64,000 nucleotides of DNA from Cinnamomum chago. Lineage: Eukaryota; Streptophyta; Magnoliopsida; Laurales; Lauraceae. The stretch is from contig CP142451.1 of the NCBI GenBank assembly GCA_038049695.1, positions 43,039,001 to 43,103,000 on the forward strand, given 5' to 3'. Shown in pieces: positions 21,282-32,142 of this stretch (position 1 is its first letter; each line of letters begins with the position of its first letter). A program made the translations under genes and the position numbers. The notes under the pieces are model-generated. The model did no database searches. It was not told the origin of the DNA and was given only the letters and a program-made list of their open reading frames with translations.

Positions 21282-21848
21282 GCGAGAGGAAGAGACCGTT
21301 AGTGTAAGACCCCGACCCGAGTGAACTCTATTAGTATTAATTAAGTTGTGTTTTAATTCTAAGAGTGTTTAGTAGTCTTTGACTAAGTTGGGTTTGGAAT
21401 AGCTTTTGAAATAATTTTGGGGAATTTTGATTGCTTGTGATTAGTGGGGCCCTTTGGGAGTTCCTTCTTTATGACCTTGCATGCGCTTGAGGATTTATCG
21501 TAGATTTTACATTCATTGTTTTAATCCCGTTTTATTTGTATTGATAATCCCTACAACTTTTATGTTGATCCCAAAACCCGATTTCATAGCCTTGAGGGCA
21601 AAACAGTCATTGTGCACTAAATCTGTACCCAAAACTTGATATTTCCGAAACCCGCGAAACATATACTTTTTGGAAACTAGATATTTCGGCGATCATTTCT
21701 TCCTTCTTCGTCGAATTCGTCCGAGATCCCGAAAGCCAAGATTTCAGCCCTTGAATATCTTAAGTAGTGGGACCCATCTCCATTTGCTTATATAAGGAGA
21801 CCCATCTTCCTCATTTCACTTTTTCCAGTACAAAAGGCAGCCTAGGGC

Positions 21849-22043
21849 TTGTTTGACAACTTTTCTTCATCTTCTTGCTCTCTCCACCTCCAATCCACAC
21901 CAAACTTGCATCAATCAAGAAATGGAGGTTATCATTCTTTTCCCCACCTTGCAAGCTTCCTATTGATACCATTTGTGAAGAAAACCCTCCATTCCAAGAT
22001 CTTCATTGAGCTTACTCTTGCCATTAGAGGACCTTACAAGTAA
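21849..22043 (+). other. Leader ORF conserved between LTR copies B' and B
   Basis: This 64-codon frame shares HQSRNG, HLAS, LIPFVK, TLH, ELTL and IRGP with the frame at 40331-40618 (minus) in solo LTR B, in the same order and spacing. Both end at the same CAAGTAAGT splice-donor-like site. Most likely untranslated leader kept by common descent; a leader peptide cannot be excluded. Confidence 0.4.
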
Positions 22044-22618
22044 GTAATCATTCCTTTCTTCTAGATTTGTATTCTTCTAGCCCTAGAGAAGCTTCATCTT
22101 CATTATTGTAAGGTTCCCCTTTCTATTTCATTGTTTGACCATTTTAGGGTTTGTTTGTTTTGGGGATTTTGTTCATAGCTTGAATCTTTGGCTTGGAAGA
22201 GTATTAGAGCTTGATTTCCTTGATTAAAAGACCCAAGGCAAGTGGATGATTTTATTTTTATACGCTTTCAATGATGTTGGTATTTTTCCACTCATGCCTA
22301 TTTATTGCATTGGTTTGAAATAAATGTTCATGATAGAGTTTGGTAATGCATTTATGGCTTATACGTGTATTGGTGAATGGCATTTATTTTCTTCTTGCTT
22401 GCACCAAATGTACTCTATTGTGAAATGGTTTCTTTCTTTCTTTCTTGGTATTGAATGGGATGTTGATGGAGGAGGTGATGGTATGAACACACGTTGTGGG
22501 GTTTTGGAGAAGTGTAGATAGTTGCATTGGAGGAGCTGCTAGCTCAGTTTTATTGCAAGGATTAAGTGGAAGTGAGGAGAGTGGTTTTGAGGAGGAAAAA
22601 GGGCTCAAATCTGAACAC

Positions 22619-23113
22619 AGTGGGTGTTTCCCGCACCTGGCGGTCAGCCAGCGGTCACCTGTCGGCTAGACGTCTGGTGACTGGTGGCTAACCGCCAGCT
22701 AGCCGAACAGTCGAGATAACCTTTCCAGAGAGCAACATTTTTCTCCTGAAAGCACGGTCAGCCTCACGGTTAGCCAGCGGCTAACCGCCGAACTCATCGG
22801 CGGCTAACCGCCAGCCAACCGACCCATTCGGTGGCTTTTCTAGAGAGCAACTTTTTCTCCTGAGAACACGGTTAGCCTCACGGTTAGCCAGCGGCTAACC
22901 GCCGAAACCATCGGCGGCTAACTGCCAGCCAACCGAACCATTTCGGTTACAATTCCAGTAACCTGTCTTTCTGTCAGGCCAACCACGATCAGCCAGCGGC
23001 TAACCGCCGAATCCAACTGCGGCTAACCGCCATCTGACCGCAAGGTAACCGAAATTACCCAGACAACCATTCCGGAGAGCTCCTCGCTCGAACAAATTCT
23101 CCGGTTCGCTCGA
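22619..23113 (+). repeat. GC-rich palindromic repeat block in LTR B'
   Basis: At least three imperfect units of about 125 bp built on AGCCAGCGGCTAACCGCC and GGCGGCTAACCGCCAGCC, which are partly self-complementary. The block ends with a TCGA pair (CGCTCGAAC at about 23085 and CGCTCGAGCG at about 23107) with centres 22 bp apart, as in other LTR families. Confidence 0.8.
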
Positions 23114-23523
23114 GCGCTGAGCTTTGTCGGTCAAAGGAGATTCACTAAGCATTGTATGAGGCCATCCGAGAAAGAAACCATATCACGAAGATGTCATTCG
23201 AAGTTTTGAAAATTCAAAGTGTATAAGGAGTCCGGAATGTCCCCAAACTCAAAGAGTACCAAATGATTATCAGATCGATATACGGGATCCCTATTCACTT
23301 CAAATAAATCTTGAACCCAATACTTTACCCGAGATTTCAATTGTTTATTGTACTTTATCGATCCCGAGATTTATACTACATGTCTTGTTTTCCCGAAAGC
23401 ATTGAATTACACTTATAATAGTTACTTGTCTTGAAGTGCATTGCACGACATGAAACGACAGTGTGCCCTTGAGCACCCTCGTCTTGCCCGTTTATTTATT
23501 GTACTTGATTTACTTGCATATCC

Positions 23524-23635
23524 CAAGGATGGGGATGTTTTCAAGGTGAATGGTCAACGGTTGAAACCGTTTCTAGAACTGAAGGATAAAAACATTGAGG
23601 ATATCCTTCTGGAAGATCCAATTTACCGAGACTAA
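23524..23635 (+). pseudogene. C-terminal end of Tat-type integrase (fragment)
   Basis: About 36 codons including GDVFKVNGQRLKPFLEL and DILLEDP, then a stop. VNGQRLK near the pol end is characteristic of the Tat/Athila lineage. The catalytic part of pol is absent, so this is a non-functional remnant. Confidence 0.7.
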
Positions 23636-25005
23636 TAATTTTTTGTCACGTCGGGTTGACAACATTAAACTTAGCGCTATTTGGGAGGCAACCCAATTTT
23701 GGAAGGTAATTGAGCTGGTTGATCACATTCTTTTGCAATCACCCCACATGGTAAGATATTCCAATTTTCCTTATTGTTCATTTTCACATTATACATGCAT
23801 TCATAACATTGTGGACAATGTTGAATTTAGGTTTAGGGGTGTGAGTTAGAACTTGATAGTGATCATTTGTTCAATTTTCATTCTACATTTTATTTTTCGC
23901 TTTGCTTTGGCTTTTAGGAGACTTAAAAAAATTTGCTATTGTTAGGTTAGAGGGAAACTTTCAAGAGAATTTTTATTGGCTGAAGATATTTATTCTGGGC
24001 AAAAGAAAACAATGGTTCACTATTTTATTTATAGAAAGGCTTTTTGGAGAAGTGTTGAATTTTGATCCCTCACTTTTACACAGGTTGTATACGTTTTCAA
24101 GGTTTTGAATGTGAAGCTATGTTTTTCATTTTTTTTCTTTGAAAAAAAAATGGCTGCCTGGCTCAATAGGTGGATACATGGAAATGGCTGCCTATTGTAG
24201 GGGCCGACAAAAAAAAAGTGTTTAGAAGTCTTGAAAAAAATAAAAAGTTTTCTGACTAGTTTGGGTTCGTAGCCTTTTTAGCCCGAGCCAGTTAGCCCTA
24301 GGGGTATTTACATACCTAGTGCCCTAAAGCCATCTGGTTTGGGAGTCATTGGCCTAATGCTCGTTACATGGGTTAATTAGAAAGCTTAAGGAACCTAGAC
24401 ATTGCACAGTCACATGTATTTGTTTGAAAGAAAAAAAAAATCGCGGCCTTTGAAAAAACAGTAGTGCGAAAGCCGTCATTATTGCTTTGAGAGGAAGGCT
24501 GTTTTTCTTTACTAAGTTTAGGTGGCCCCAAAATTTAAAAAATATATATATTCATGGAAATTCTTAGTGGATCATTTGATGCTTATTACGTATACATACT
24601 TTTTACCGTGCACGATCAATTAGCATGATTTCGAGAATTTCTGACCAAAAGATAGAATTGGTGCACCGAATTTAAGATTTGTCTTTAAAAATTTTGAGAA
24701 CCGAGAATAGTCAGTGTCTATAGATTTTCTCTTAGAAGAAGTTTCCCTAGATTTTGATAGTTTTTAAACATCTTTTGCAAAAACATAAATAAAAATAAAA
24801 AAAAAATTTGTGGGTATATTCACTGCAAACCCTCATGAGGCACAATTCGTCCACTAGGGGGAATCTAGGGGTTTAAGGGCTTGTTGCATACGTTAAGTGC
24901 AACCGAGAACACCAGTGAAAGTTGTTTTGTTTTCATATTTACTTCAATTAGGTCAAAGAACTTCAAACCTTTTTGCTCGCAACTTTTGCTAAAGGACTAG
25001 CAAAA

Positions 25006-25020
25006 TGCTGGTTGGGGGTG
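25006..25020 (+). promoter_or_regulatory. PPT of Tat-type element
   Basis: GCTGGTTGGGGGTG directly precedes TGTTGAG at 25021. Upstream, CTAAAGGACTAGCAAAATGCT is the usual context of Tat/Athila polypurine tracts. Confidence 0.75.
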
Positions 25021-26211
25021 TGTTGAGTTCATAAATTTGCACATTTACGCATCATTTTAGGATGGATTATAAATTTAATTGAGTGAATTGCATCATTATC
25101 CATCTAATTTCATCATTTCATGCATTTTCACCTAGGAACCAAAATTTTCGTACTTTTCATACATTTTCTGCATTAACTTAGATTGTTTTGCAATTTTTCT
25201 CCGAAGAGTCCCAGTTGGAGTAGAACTCTGTCCAAATGGGTCCCGCTTCAGTATGAGCTTTTCAGTATTTAATGTGTTGAATTAGAATGTGCAGAAAATG
25301 AGAATTGCAGGCCTATGTCACGGGGCCCACTTTCAAGCACACATAGTCATCCTGGGCCCTATATTGCTGAATTGAAGCTTGAAAAGAAGTAAATTGAAGA
25401 ATTCACCACGTGGACCCCACAAACAAGCCACATGCAAATCAATCAAAGGAGGGGTCCACTCATCATGTCAGTTGAAGAATCCTAACTACAGTAGAAGACT
25501 TCTCATAGGGCCCACTGTTCAAATAGATGAAATGTCCGACATGGAAGGGTCCGCAGTAGTTACAAATTTGAAATTATTAATGGATAGTTCAAAGAGTATC
25601 ATTCTGATTTGAACAAAAGAAGAAGAGTTTGAATCATCCACATTTGATGTCATTTCGAAAATGAAAGTTGTGCAGAGATAGAATCCATGGAAAAGCAAAT
25701 TTTAAAAGCTAATCCCCTTTTTCTCAGGACAACTCATTTTCAAATGGCCATAACTTTCAATCCGACCATCGGGTCGATGAAATTTATCTACCGTTGGAAA
25801 ACTTATTTAGAGTAGATATACGTGGAGCCCAACAATGTGCAAATCAGAGCTATATTGACAAAGTTATGGGTCTAGAGATTTTCATGTTCATTTTTCAGAC
25901 GGGATTGTAATTAAATCCACACCGTTGATAATCAATTGCTGCACATCCCTTGTGGGACCCCATTTGAAGATTAGTCAAGCCACCCAGAGGTTTCTAGAAG
26001 CTTCCACCTCATTTAAATTAAAAAATGATAAGAGATATATCTTATCAATGAAGATAAATCAAATCTGCAAAAAAGGTGTCCTGATTCAATATATCTGTAA
26101 GATAACCAGAGATATAAAAGGAACCAAAAGGTAGCATACTGGTGACACACTCCACCCCCTTGGACGTCCCTAATTATTTTCTCTCATTTTTCTCTTCTTT
26201 CTGTTAGGAAT

Positions 26212-28048
26212 TTTGTGTATTGCAATTTGATGGATGCATTATCATAATAACATCATTTGAATTTTCACACATGCATTGTTTTAGAAAAACTTGAAATCTT
26301 GATTTACACATGCATTGTTAGAAATATTGATTTATGCATGTTTTGTTTTTAAACTTGGATGCATTTTTATTTGAAAAGAAGTTTTATCAAATCAAGCTAG
26401 CCTATGTTTTAAATCTTTCAAATCTTTTTAGGCTTTTTATGTTTCATGATTTAAAACCTCTTAGTTTGATTTAAATCATGATTCTAAGCTTGATTCAGTG
26501 GCCCAAAAGTCCCCATATGAAAATACTTTGAAATATGCTAATTTAGAGGATTTTGGTCTCTGGGCCCAGGTTGACCCGCAGTGTGCTCGGTCGACCGAGC
26601 CCATGGACCCGGTCGACCGAGCCCACTGCGGGTTGACCGGGTAAAGAGCCGTTGTGCTCTTTTCAAATGGTCAGTTTTATGACCGTTGAAGGCCAGGTCG
26701 ACCGGGGAAGAGCCGTTGGGCACTTTTTGACTATAAATACTAATTCATTCCTTTGCCAAAAGTTAGCAATTTTTAGGCCCTCATTGAGATGTTTTGAGGA
26801 CAATCAAAGGGGAATGAGCTAAGGGATGAAAGGGGTCATTTGGAAAGCTAAAGCTTGGTTCCATTAAGTTAAATCACTAAGTAAGCTTTACTTTCCTTAA
26901 CCATATGTTGTCATGCTTTGCTTTATTATTGGTAAATCTTTTCTAGCATGATAAACTATGTTTTGTTGTATCCTTAACATGTGTACGTTTTGAATTGATT
27001 TATTGTTTTGGATGCATCACCTTGATTCAATCCAAGTAGTACTCAAATTGGTATATCCAAATAAATCATGTTAAAGAAAACATCTTTGAAATTATATGTA
27101 ACATGATTCCTATACTTGGTTGAATCTGTGGTTGTTGTTTTTCATCATAAGAAAATCTCTTTCAAATCTATGTTATGTTTTGGATTCAACAACTTCACAA
27201 ATCATATGTATTTTTGTTTTAAAGTTTCACAACTTGCCTTGCTTTGATAGGTATATCATTTTCAAGTTGAATTTATAATTACATATGATTTGTCCCCTAA
27301 CTTCAATCAAATCTATTTTTATGTTTTATGCTTATAGCATACACATATTGAGCTACATTGTTAATTTGATTGACATCCCTATGCATCACATGTTTTGTTC
27401 TTAGAATTTCACAACTTGTTTAGAATACATATGTATATCTTTTACAAGTTATTTTTAACATGTGATTAGCATTCTTTCCTCAATCATAAATGTTTTTATT
27501 AGCTAAAACTTTCAAAAGCCTTTGGCATACATTTATGAGCTTTCATTTTCAAATTGATTGAGGACATCATGCATACACATTGTGCATTCATCTTTGCATT
27601 CATAGTGTGTGTGTGTATTAGATTTTCACTTTCATATTCGCCTAATTAAGAGGCATTGTATTGAGCTAAATTGTATCTCCATCAAGTGTATTCTAGACAC
27701 TACTTAGAGAGATAACCAACTAATTGGTTGTAGAGGTTATTGCTTAGCCTTGAAAGTATAATGTAAAGGTTATTGCTTAGCCTATTGAAAAGCATAAATA
27801 GTGGAAATCCGGTGGGGTGTTGGATCACAAGCCGATAGTGGATGTAGGCATTGAGGCCGAACCACTATAAATCCTTGTGTGATGGTGAATGCTTTGTGGT
27901 GATTGTTTTTATTAGCTTCCGCATTTTGTTTGATAATCATCACTTGTGACTAGTTAATTTTAAAGAAGTTAAAATTGGTCATAATTGGTCACTAACTTGT
28001 AGCTCACCCTATTCACCCCCGCTCTAGGGTTCGGATCACGAACTTTCA
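26212..28048 (+). mobile_element. Solo LTR E of N1/N2 copia-derived family (1837 bp), TSD CTTTC
   Basis: Begins TGTTAGGAATTTTGTG and ends CGAACTTTCA, the N1/N2 LTR ends, but no PBS or internal domain follows. CTTTC flanks it on both sides (26207-26211 and 28049-28053), so it is a solo LTR left by intra-element LTR recombination. It carries a TATAAATAC box (about 26731), a donor-like CACTAAGTAAGC (about 26875), two AGGTTATTGCTTAGCC units (27730-27795) and a five-C tract at the hypervariable site. Confidence 0.93.
26569..26638. other. Near-perfect 27-nt inverted repeat with paired GTCGAC palindromes
   Basis: Arms 26569-26595 and 26612-26638 match at 24 of 27 positions with a 16-nt loop. CTCGGTCGACCGAG-type palindromes sit at the loop; TCGA centres are 22 bp apart. 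It lies about 95 bp upstream of the TATA box of this LTR. A single GGTCGACC follows at about 26697. Confidence 0.88.
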
Positions 28049-29066
28049 CTTTCCCTAATTAATAGAATTTAAGAGATATTTTAGGGTATTCTGGGGCCCT
28101 GTTCTAGAACTAGGTTAGAAGAGTGTGAGAGAAAATTGTAATTGCCATGAAGTTCTCAATGAAAATCACATATTTTGCAGTGGAGGAGTAGATCCCGGGA
28201 TCAGAATGTCAGATGAAGTTAAGTGTTTCTCATCGTTAATCTATGTGATATTTTTGTCTCTTGCGTATTGATTATAATAATAAATCTGCCTTCTGTCATT
28301 GACAACCTATGTTATTTAGTTTTTTTATTTGAACAATACTTTAATCATGTATGTTTTCTTATTAGATTATTCTTAGATTGAAATTCTTTGATAATCTATC
28401 TTTAATTAATATGTGATATTTAGTTAAGTTCATAATTTTATTAGGTGAAGGAGATTTTTGCCTTAAATAAATTGTGAAAAATTATGCCCTTTGATGGACA
28501 AATTATCCGAATCAGAAACATTGATTTGTTTCTGATTTGAAGAATTTTGGGGATAAATTTATTTTATCTATTGCATAAAATTATGGTGGAACTACTTAAT
28601 GGATTCATGATATTCTGATATGCATTTTCTCATATTTTATTGTTGCACTTTAGATCTAACATTTTCTCAATCTTATAATTATTTTTCTTTTCTTTATCTC
28701 TCATGTCATTATCATTGATAAAAAAAATCAGATTTTAAATTTTAACTTAGTAGTGCTCCTTGTGGGATTCGACCTGTACTTGCCGCTTTCTCAAAAAGAT
28801 AGTTGTGCACTTACAGTATTAAAAGATTGAATTTAAATTTACATCAGATCTGAATCCTCCTAAAAGGCACTTCCCGACACAGAGAACCACACTAACTAAT
28901 CAATGACTCCTTATATGATACTACTCTAAACACTTTGGGATAAACTACATAAAGGACCAGCTTCTCATACAAAAAACGAACATCGATCCCCTACCTTAAA
29001 ACCTACTTGCTTATTGAAGACCTTTCTCCACACCTTATACTCATCCACGACATGAGCATCAGGACC

Positions 29067-29661
29067 TGTGACGACCTAGGCCCGCTGTCAACATGATATT
29101 GTATGCTTTGGCTCATGGGATTCCAACTCAATCTTACCGCACGGTTTTAAAAGGTCTCATGTGGAGTTAAGGTCAAGTCGCACATTATAAGCCCAGGGTC
29201 AGGACTTGGGTATTTTCGATGCAGGACTAATGGAGACTCACTGTTGGAAGCCCATGGTTGACATGCTATGCCCCATGGTTTAGGGTGTCGCCTAGACCAA
29301 GTTCTCATACTCTCCCCCGCCAGAAATATCCTCGACTTTGATATCGACGGTCACAACCCGGCCCAACTCAGCATGAAATTGTCCGCTTTAGCCCACGTGT
29401 GCGTGCGAGGACTTCCCAGGAGGACACCCATCCTAGTACTGCTCTCCACCTAGCACGTTTAACTCTACAGTTCTTTCAGTTCCAGAGCCGTATGATTTTA
29501 AAACGCATCATGTTGAGTTAAGATGAGGTTTGACTTATAAGCCCAGGGTCGGGACTTGGATATTTCCAATGCGGGACTATAACAGAGACTCACCATTGGA
29601 AGCTCGTGGTTGACACGATATGCCCCATGGTTAAGGGTGTCGCCCGGACCAAGTTCTCATA
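29067..29661 (-). mobile_element. Cassandra-like TRIM with 5S-derived LTR, TSD GGACC
   Basis: Two related units flank only about 39 bp: 29067-29309 and about 29349-29661. Both start with a (G)GTSAC..CC.GGCCC segment and end with TGTCGCC..GACCAAGTTCTCATA. In minus-strand terms the short middle has a purine tract (GGCGGGGGAGAG) next to the 3' unit and ATATCAAAGTC next to the 5' unit, fitting PPT and PBS. GGACC flanks the whole (29062-29066 and 29662-29666). Only the unit at 29349-29661 keeps the 5S-like segment; the other has lost it. TRIMs of this kind encode nothing and move in trans. Confidence 0.68.
29403..29467 (-). other. 5S rRNA-derived segment (boxes A and C region)
   Basis: The minus strand includes AGTACTAGGATGGGTG and CCTCCTGGGAAGTCCTCG, closely matching the 3' half of plant 5S rRNA including the box C region, and GTTAAACGTGCT matching the box A region with changes. 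It lies in one LTR of the Cassandra-like element, so it is not a functional 5S gene. Confidence 0.78.
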
Positions 29662-30698
29662 GGACCCCACAAACTTGACATTCGATAACTAGGAATTGAC
29701 TTAGGCACCCAACCCCATTTGTCCTCACCATATTTGTAAACAATGACTTTCCTCCAAAGATCTTTTTTTCCTTCCCAAACATCCATAGTCATTTTCCTGG
29801 TAAAGTCTAATTCTTATATTCCAAACTACGAAGACCCAAACCCCCGTCCCTTCTTGTTTAATCACATCCCTCCATTTTACTAAATGTATCTTTTTCCCCT
29901 CCTTGTCCCTCACACAAGAAGTTTCTTTTGATGTGATCCAACTGACACGCCCCCAGACCAAGGCCCTAATAATCAAGTCCTTAATCCGGGGGACGCAGCG
30001 CGACGGGTTAGAAAATTTCGTCCACCTCGCGCTAGTTTCCCATAGGTTTCTGCGGTGAGGATCCAAAAGTCGATCCATTATGATATCATAAATCATATTC
30101 ACAATATTCAACAATGTGCGGAAGCGATGTAGCAAACACTTAGTCCAATCAAGTAAATAAAATGGACAATCAAACATGTGCACCATACTGAGAATTATAT
30201 CATAGCAAGCCCATAATTAGTTAAAGTGACATCATCTGAAGTAGTTTAAGTTTTACAATCCCATCATAAAAATAGAAGCCAATAAAGGCTACAAACAAGT
30301 TTCCAAAATAACAACATCTTTCCCAAAAAAAAAGTGATTCGAACTCATGACCCAACCCGACGTCTAGATGACATAGTTGGGCTGCCACTCTCGTCCAACC
30401 GGCTCACCCGTCTCCTCCTCTTGCTTCGCCTCAAAGGGAGCGGGGTCGAGATCTGGCACCAAACAAGAGAGTATCAGACACGACGGTCTGGCAAGCAAAT
30501 AAACAAATAAGAGAGAAGTAATCATAACATAACATTTATAAGATGTTTGAAAGTCTAAACAATGAATATCTATGAAAAAGAGAAATCATTTCCAAATCAT
30601 GGGTAACTTAAAGAAACATAACAAAACTGAGTAAAAATACTGGCGTTCCACATTTAGCTATATTCTCCTATTACCGAAGTAACAAGAGCAGACAGAAA

Positions 30699-30850
30699 CC
30701 GTTGCCACTACCTGTGGGACCGGAAAAACAGAGCCGTTGCACATAAAGTGGGACGGAATACAGAACCGTTGCCACTACCCATGGGACCGGAATAGAACCG
30801 TTGCCACTACCCGTGGGACCGGAATAGAACCGTTACCATGGCCGGAACAG
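30699..30850 (+). repeat. Tandem about 31-bp repeat (GCCACTACCCGTGGGACCGG) in LTR A
   Basis: Four to five imperfect units of GAACCGTTGCCACTACC plus CGTGGGACCGGAATA. The same block recurs at 63700-63850 in the A2 LTR. Confidence 0.85.
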
Positions 30851-31394
30851 ACAGAATCCAAACTGCAGTTGCCAAATAATTTAAAGATCCCAAGCCGGGT
30901 GATTAGCCCAACTAGGTGACCTAAGCTTAGTGGTGCCATTAAAAACCAAAACCTGAATCGATACAAATCAAATCATAGTAATACATTTCCAAAATCGATA
31001 AAAAGAACTACTCTAGACATATACATACTGACAAATTCGAACGAGTCAGATGAGTAGCCTTACCGTTGTTTTCGAACGAGGCAAACCACTCAAATCTATT
31101 TCAAAACAATTTGTAGAAAACATACAAATTTTCTTAACTTGGAATGAATTAATGCATAGTGGTTTAATGGCTTACCACGGGTCATCTTGACATACACTTA
31201 GTCCCTTAATGTCGATAATATATGCGGAGCTTGGTGCCACTAAAGATCGCCGACAATTAGGGATATAAAGTGTATATTAACACTTAATTAAATTTCCCGG
31301 GTAATTCTAACATCAAACAACTCCATCATTTTTCGCATTTAAATTTCACGATTTGAGGTAATTCGATTCAATGTATACATCTCATACTACTATG

Positions 31395-31640
31395 CTTCAA
31401 TGGGGTTTAAATGGGCTTAAAATAGTGGGGAAATGGGCTGGAAAAAGGGGCTGGGAAACAGCCCATAAATTGGGTCTGAAAACAGCCCTGAAATGGCTTG
31501 AAATGGGTTACAAAATAGCCAAGAAATTGGGCTTGAAACGGCCTGAAAACTGCCTAGAAATTTAGCCTGAAATCAGCCTGAAAACTGCCCAGAAAACGGG
31601 CCTGTAATCAGCCTAGAAATGGACCTGAAACAAGGGCCAG
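31395..31640 (+). repeat. Degenerate CTGAAAACTGCCCAGAAATGGG repeats in LTR A
   Basis: About ten short, imperfect units alternating GGGC(C/T)TGAAA and AGCCCAGAAAT. The counterpart lies at 36490-36690 with slightly different unit numbers. Confidence 0.75.
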
Positions 31641-31865
31641 GCCCGCTCGAGCGGTGATGGGTCCGCTCGAGCGAGGCCCATCCCGAGAGGCCTGTTCTCT
31701 GGCTGGGCTGCTGCCAGGCAGAGCTTGATCCACTCGAGCGGCCCAAGGCCCGCTTGAGTGGACTGGGCTCTGCACACCCAGTTTCAATGCAGGTTCCTTA
31801 GTCTGGTTTCATTGCACGCCCAGAGGGCTCGGTCGACCGACCCTACAGGTACCCGGTCGACCGAG
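31640..31865. other. Three palindrome pairs (CTCGAG, CTCGAG/CTTGAG, GTCGAC classes) in LTR A
   Basis: Pair 1: CCGCTCGAGCGG-type centres at 31648.5 and 31668.5 (20 bp). Pair 2: 31735.5 and 31755.5 (20 bp), the second with one changed base. Pair 3: CTCGGTCGACCGA and CCGGTCGACCGAG at 31834.5 and 31858.5 (24 bp). Spacers begin CG and end CCG. The middle LTR retains pairs 1 and 2 but not 3. Confidence 0.85.
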
Positions 31866-32142
31866 CACGAGGCCAGGTCGACCCGCCTGACGAAGGCAGA
31901 AAATTGGGTTTTCTCAATTCGAGTCCAAAAACCTCCAAAACACTTTTGAAGGCTTTCAATGGCATCCTACCATCCTTCCATCATAACTAAACCCTTTTGT
32001 GACTATCCAAACATGAATCTACTATTCAACCAAGCAAATTCATCAAAACTGATCCTTACATAGCCCTTGCTTCATCTTCTTCGCATCTCATGCAAAGATT
32101 AGAGCAAGCTTACTGATCTAACATGATTAGAGATGAGGTATG

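Larger units (their letters stand above)
21303..23437 (+). repeat. Truncated Tekay-type LTR B' (plus strand)
   Basis: Begins TGTAAGACCCCGACCC, the same edge as the solo LTR B read on its minus strand (41099). The two match, inverted, through the U3 landmarks (TTTCCAAAAAGTATATGTTT-like and CGACGATC-like motifs) and a leader ORF. A TATATAAGG box lies at about 21789-21797, and a leader of about 240 nt ends at the donor ACAAGTAAGT (22039/22040). The last 1 kb or so of the LTR is missing at the junction with Tat-type sequence near 23437. Left flank GTTAG is the expected target-site duplicate. Confidence 0.82.
23438..25020 (+). mobile_element. 3' internal remnant of a Tat/Athila-type Ty3 element
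   Basis: Contains the end of pol (23524-23635), then GCGCTATTTGGGAGGCAACCC (about 23671-23691), a signature I know from the 3' untranslated region of Tat/Athila elements, then a long non-coding region and a PPT next to an LTR at 25021. Most of gag-pol and the 5' LTR are missing. The junction with LTR B' near 23437 is the breakpoint. Confidence 0.75.
25021..28846 (+). repeat. 3' LTR of Tat/Athila-type element (family C), with nested solo LTR
   Basis: Begins TGTTGAGTTCA next to the PPT and ends about TTTACATCA (28846) after TCCTTGTGGGATTCGACC (about 28757-28774), a motif typical of Tat/Athila LTR ends. It is interrupted at 26212-28048 by a solo copia-derived LTR; without that and its duplicated CTTTC the LTR is about 1984 bp. 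The first 970 bases match 9360-10327 inverted. Confidence 0.78.
28850..29942 (-). pseudogene. LINE ORF2 remnant (post-RT region), split by a TRIM
   Basis: On the minus strand, 29942 to 29667 gives pieces LDHIKRNFL, GLGLRSLEYKN, LWMFGKEK and VIVYKYGEDKWGWVP in two or three frames with stops; 29066 to 28850 gives VFRVVSYKESLIS. These motifs are typical of the region after the RT domain in plant L1-type LINEs. It is frameshifted and non-functional. It is interrupted by the TRIM at 29067-29661 and bounded on the right by the LTR inserted at 29943, so it is the oldest layer here. Confidence 0.72.
29943..32100 (-). repeat. 3' LTR of Ty3 element A1 (family A, truncated)
   Basis: Begins on the plus strand with TGACACGCCCCC, the same edge as 45707/62953 (5' LTR of A2). 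It contains GACGGTCTGGCAAG (30484), a block of 30-bp repeats, CTGAAA-type degenerate repeats and paired palindromes. From 31106 to about 31794 it matches 36187-36856. The other edge is lost at about 32050-32140, where sequence belonging to the LTR D element begins. Left flank CCAAC (29938-29942) is the expected target-site duplicate; its partner would lie beyond the window. Confidence 0.8.

Noticed and set aside
29403-29467. 5S rRNA gene
   Set aside because: Only about half of the 5S sequence is recognisable, with changes in the box A region, and it is embedded in a Cassandra-like LTR.
30699-30850. Regularly spaced repeats of about 31 bp that superficially resemble a CRISPR array
   Set aside because: The units are contiguous and degenerate without unique spacers, lie inside a plant LTR, and recur at 63700 in the sister LTR.
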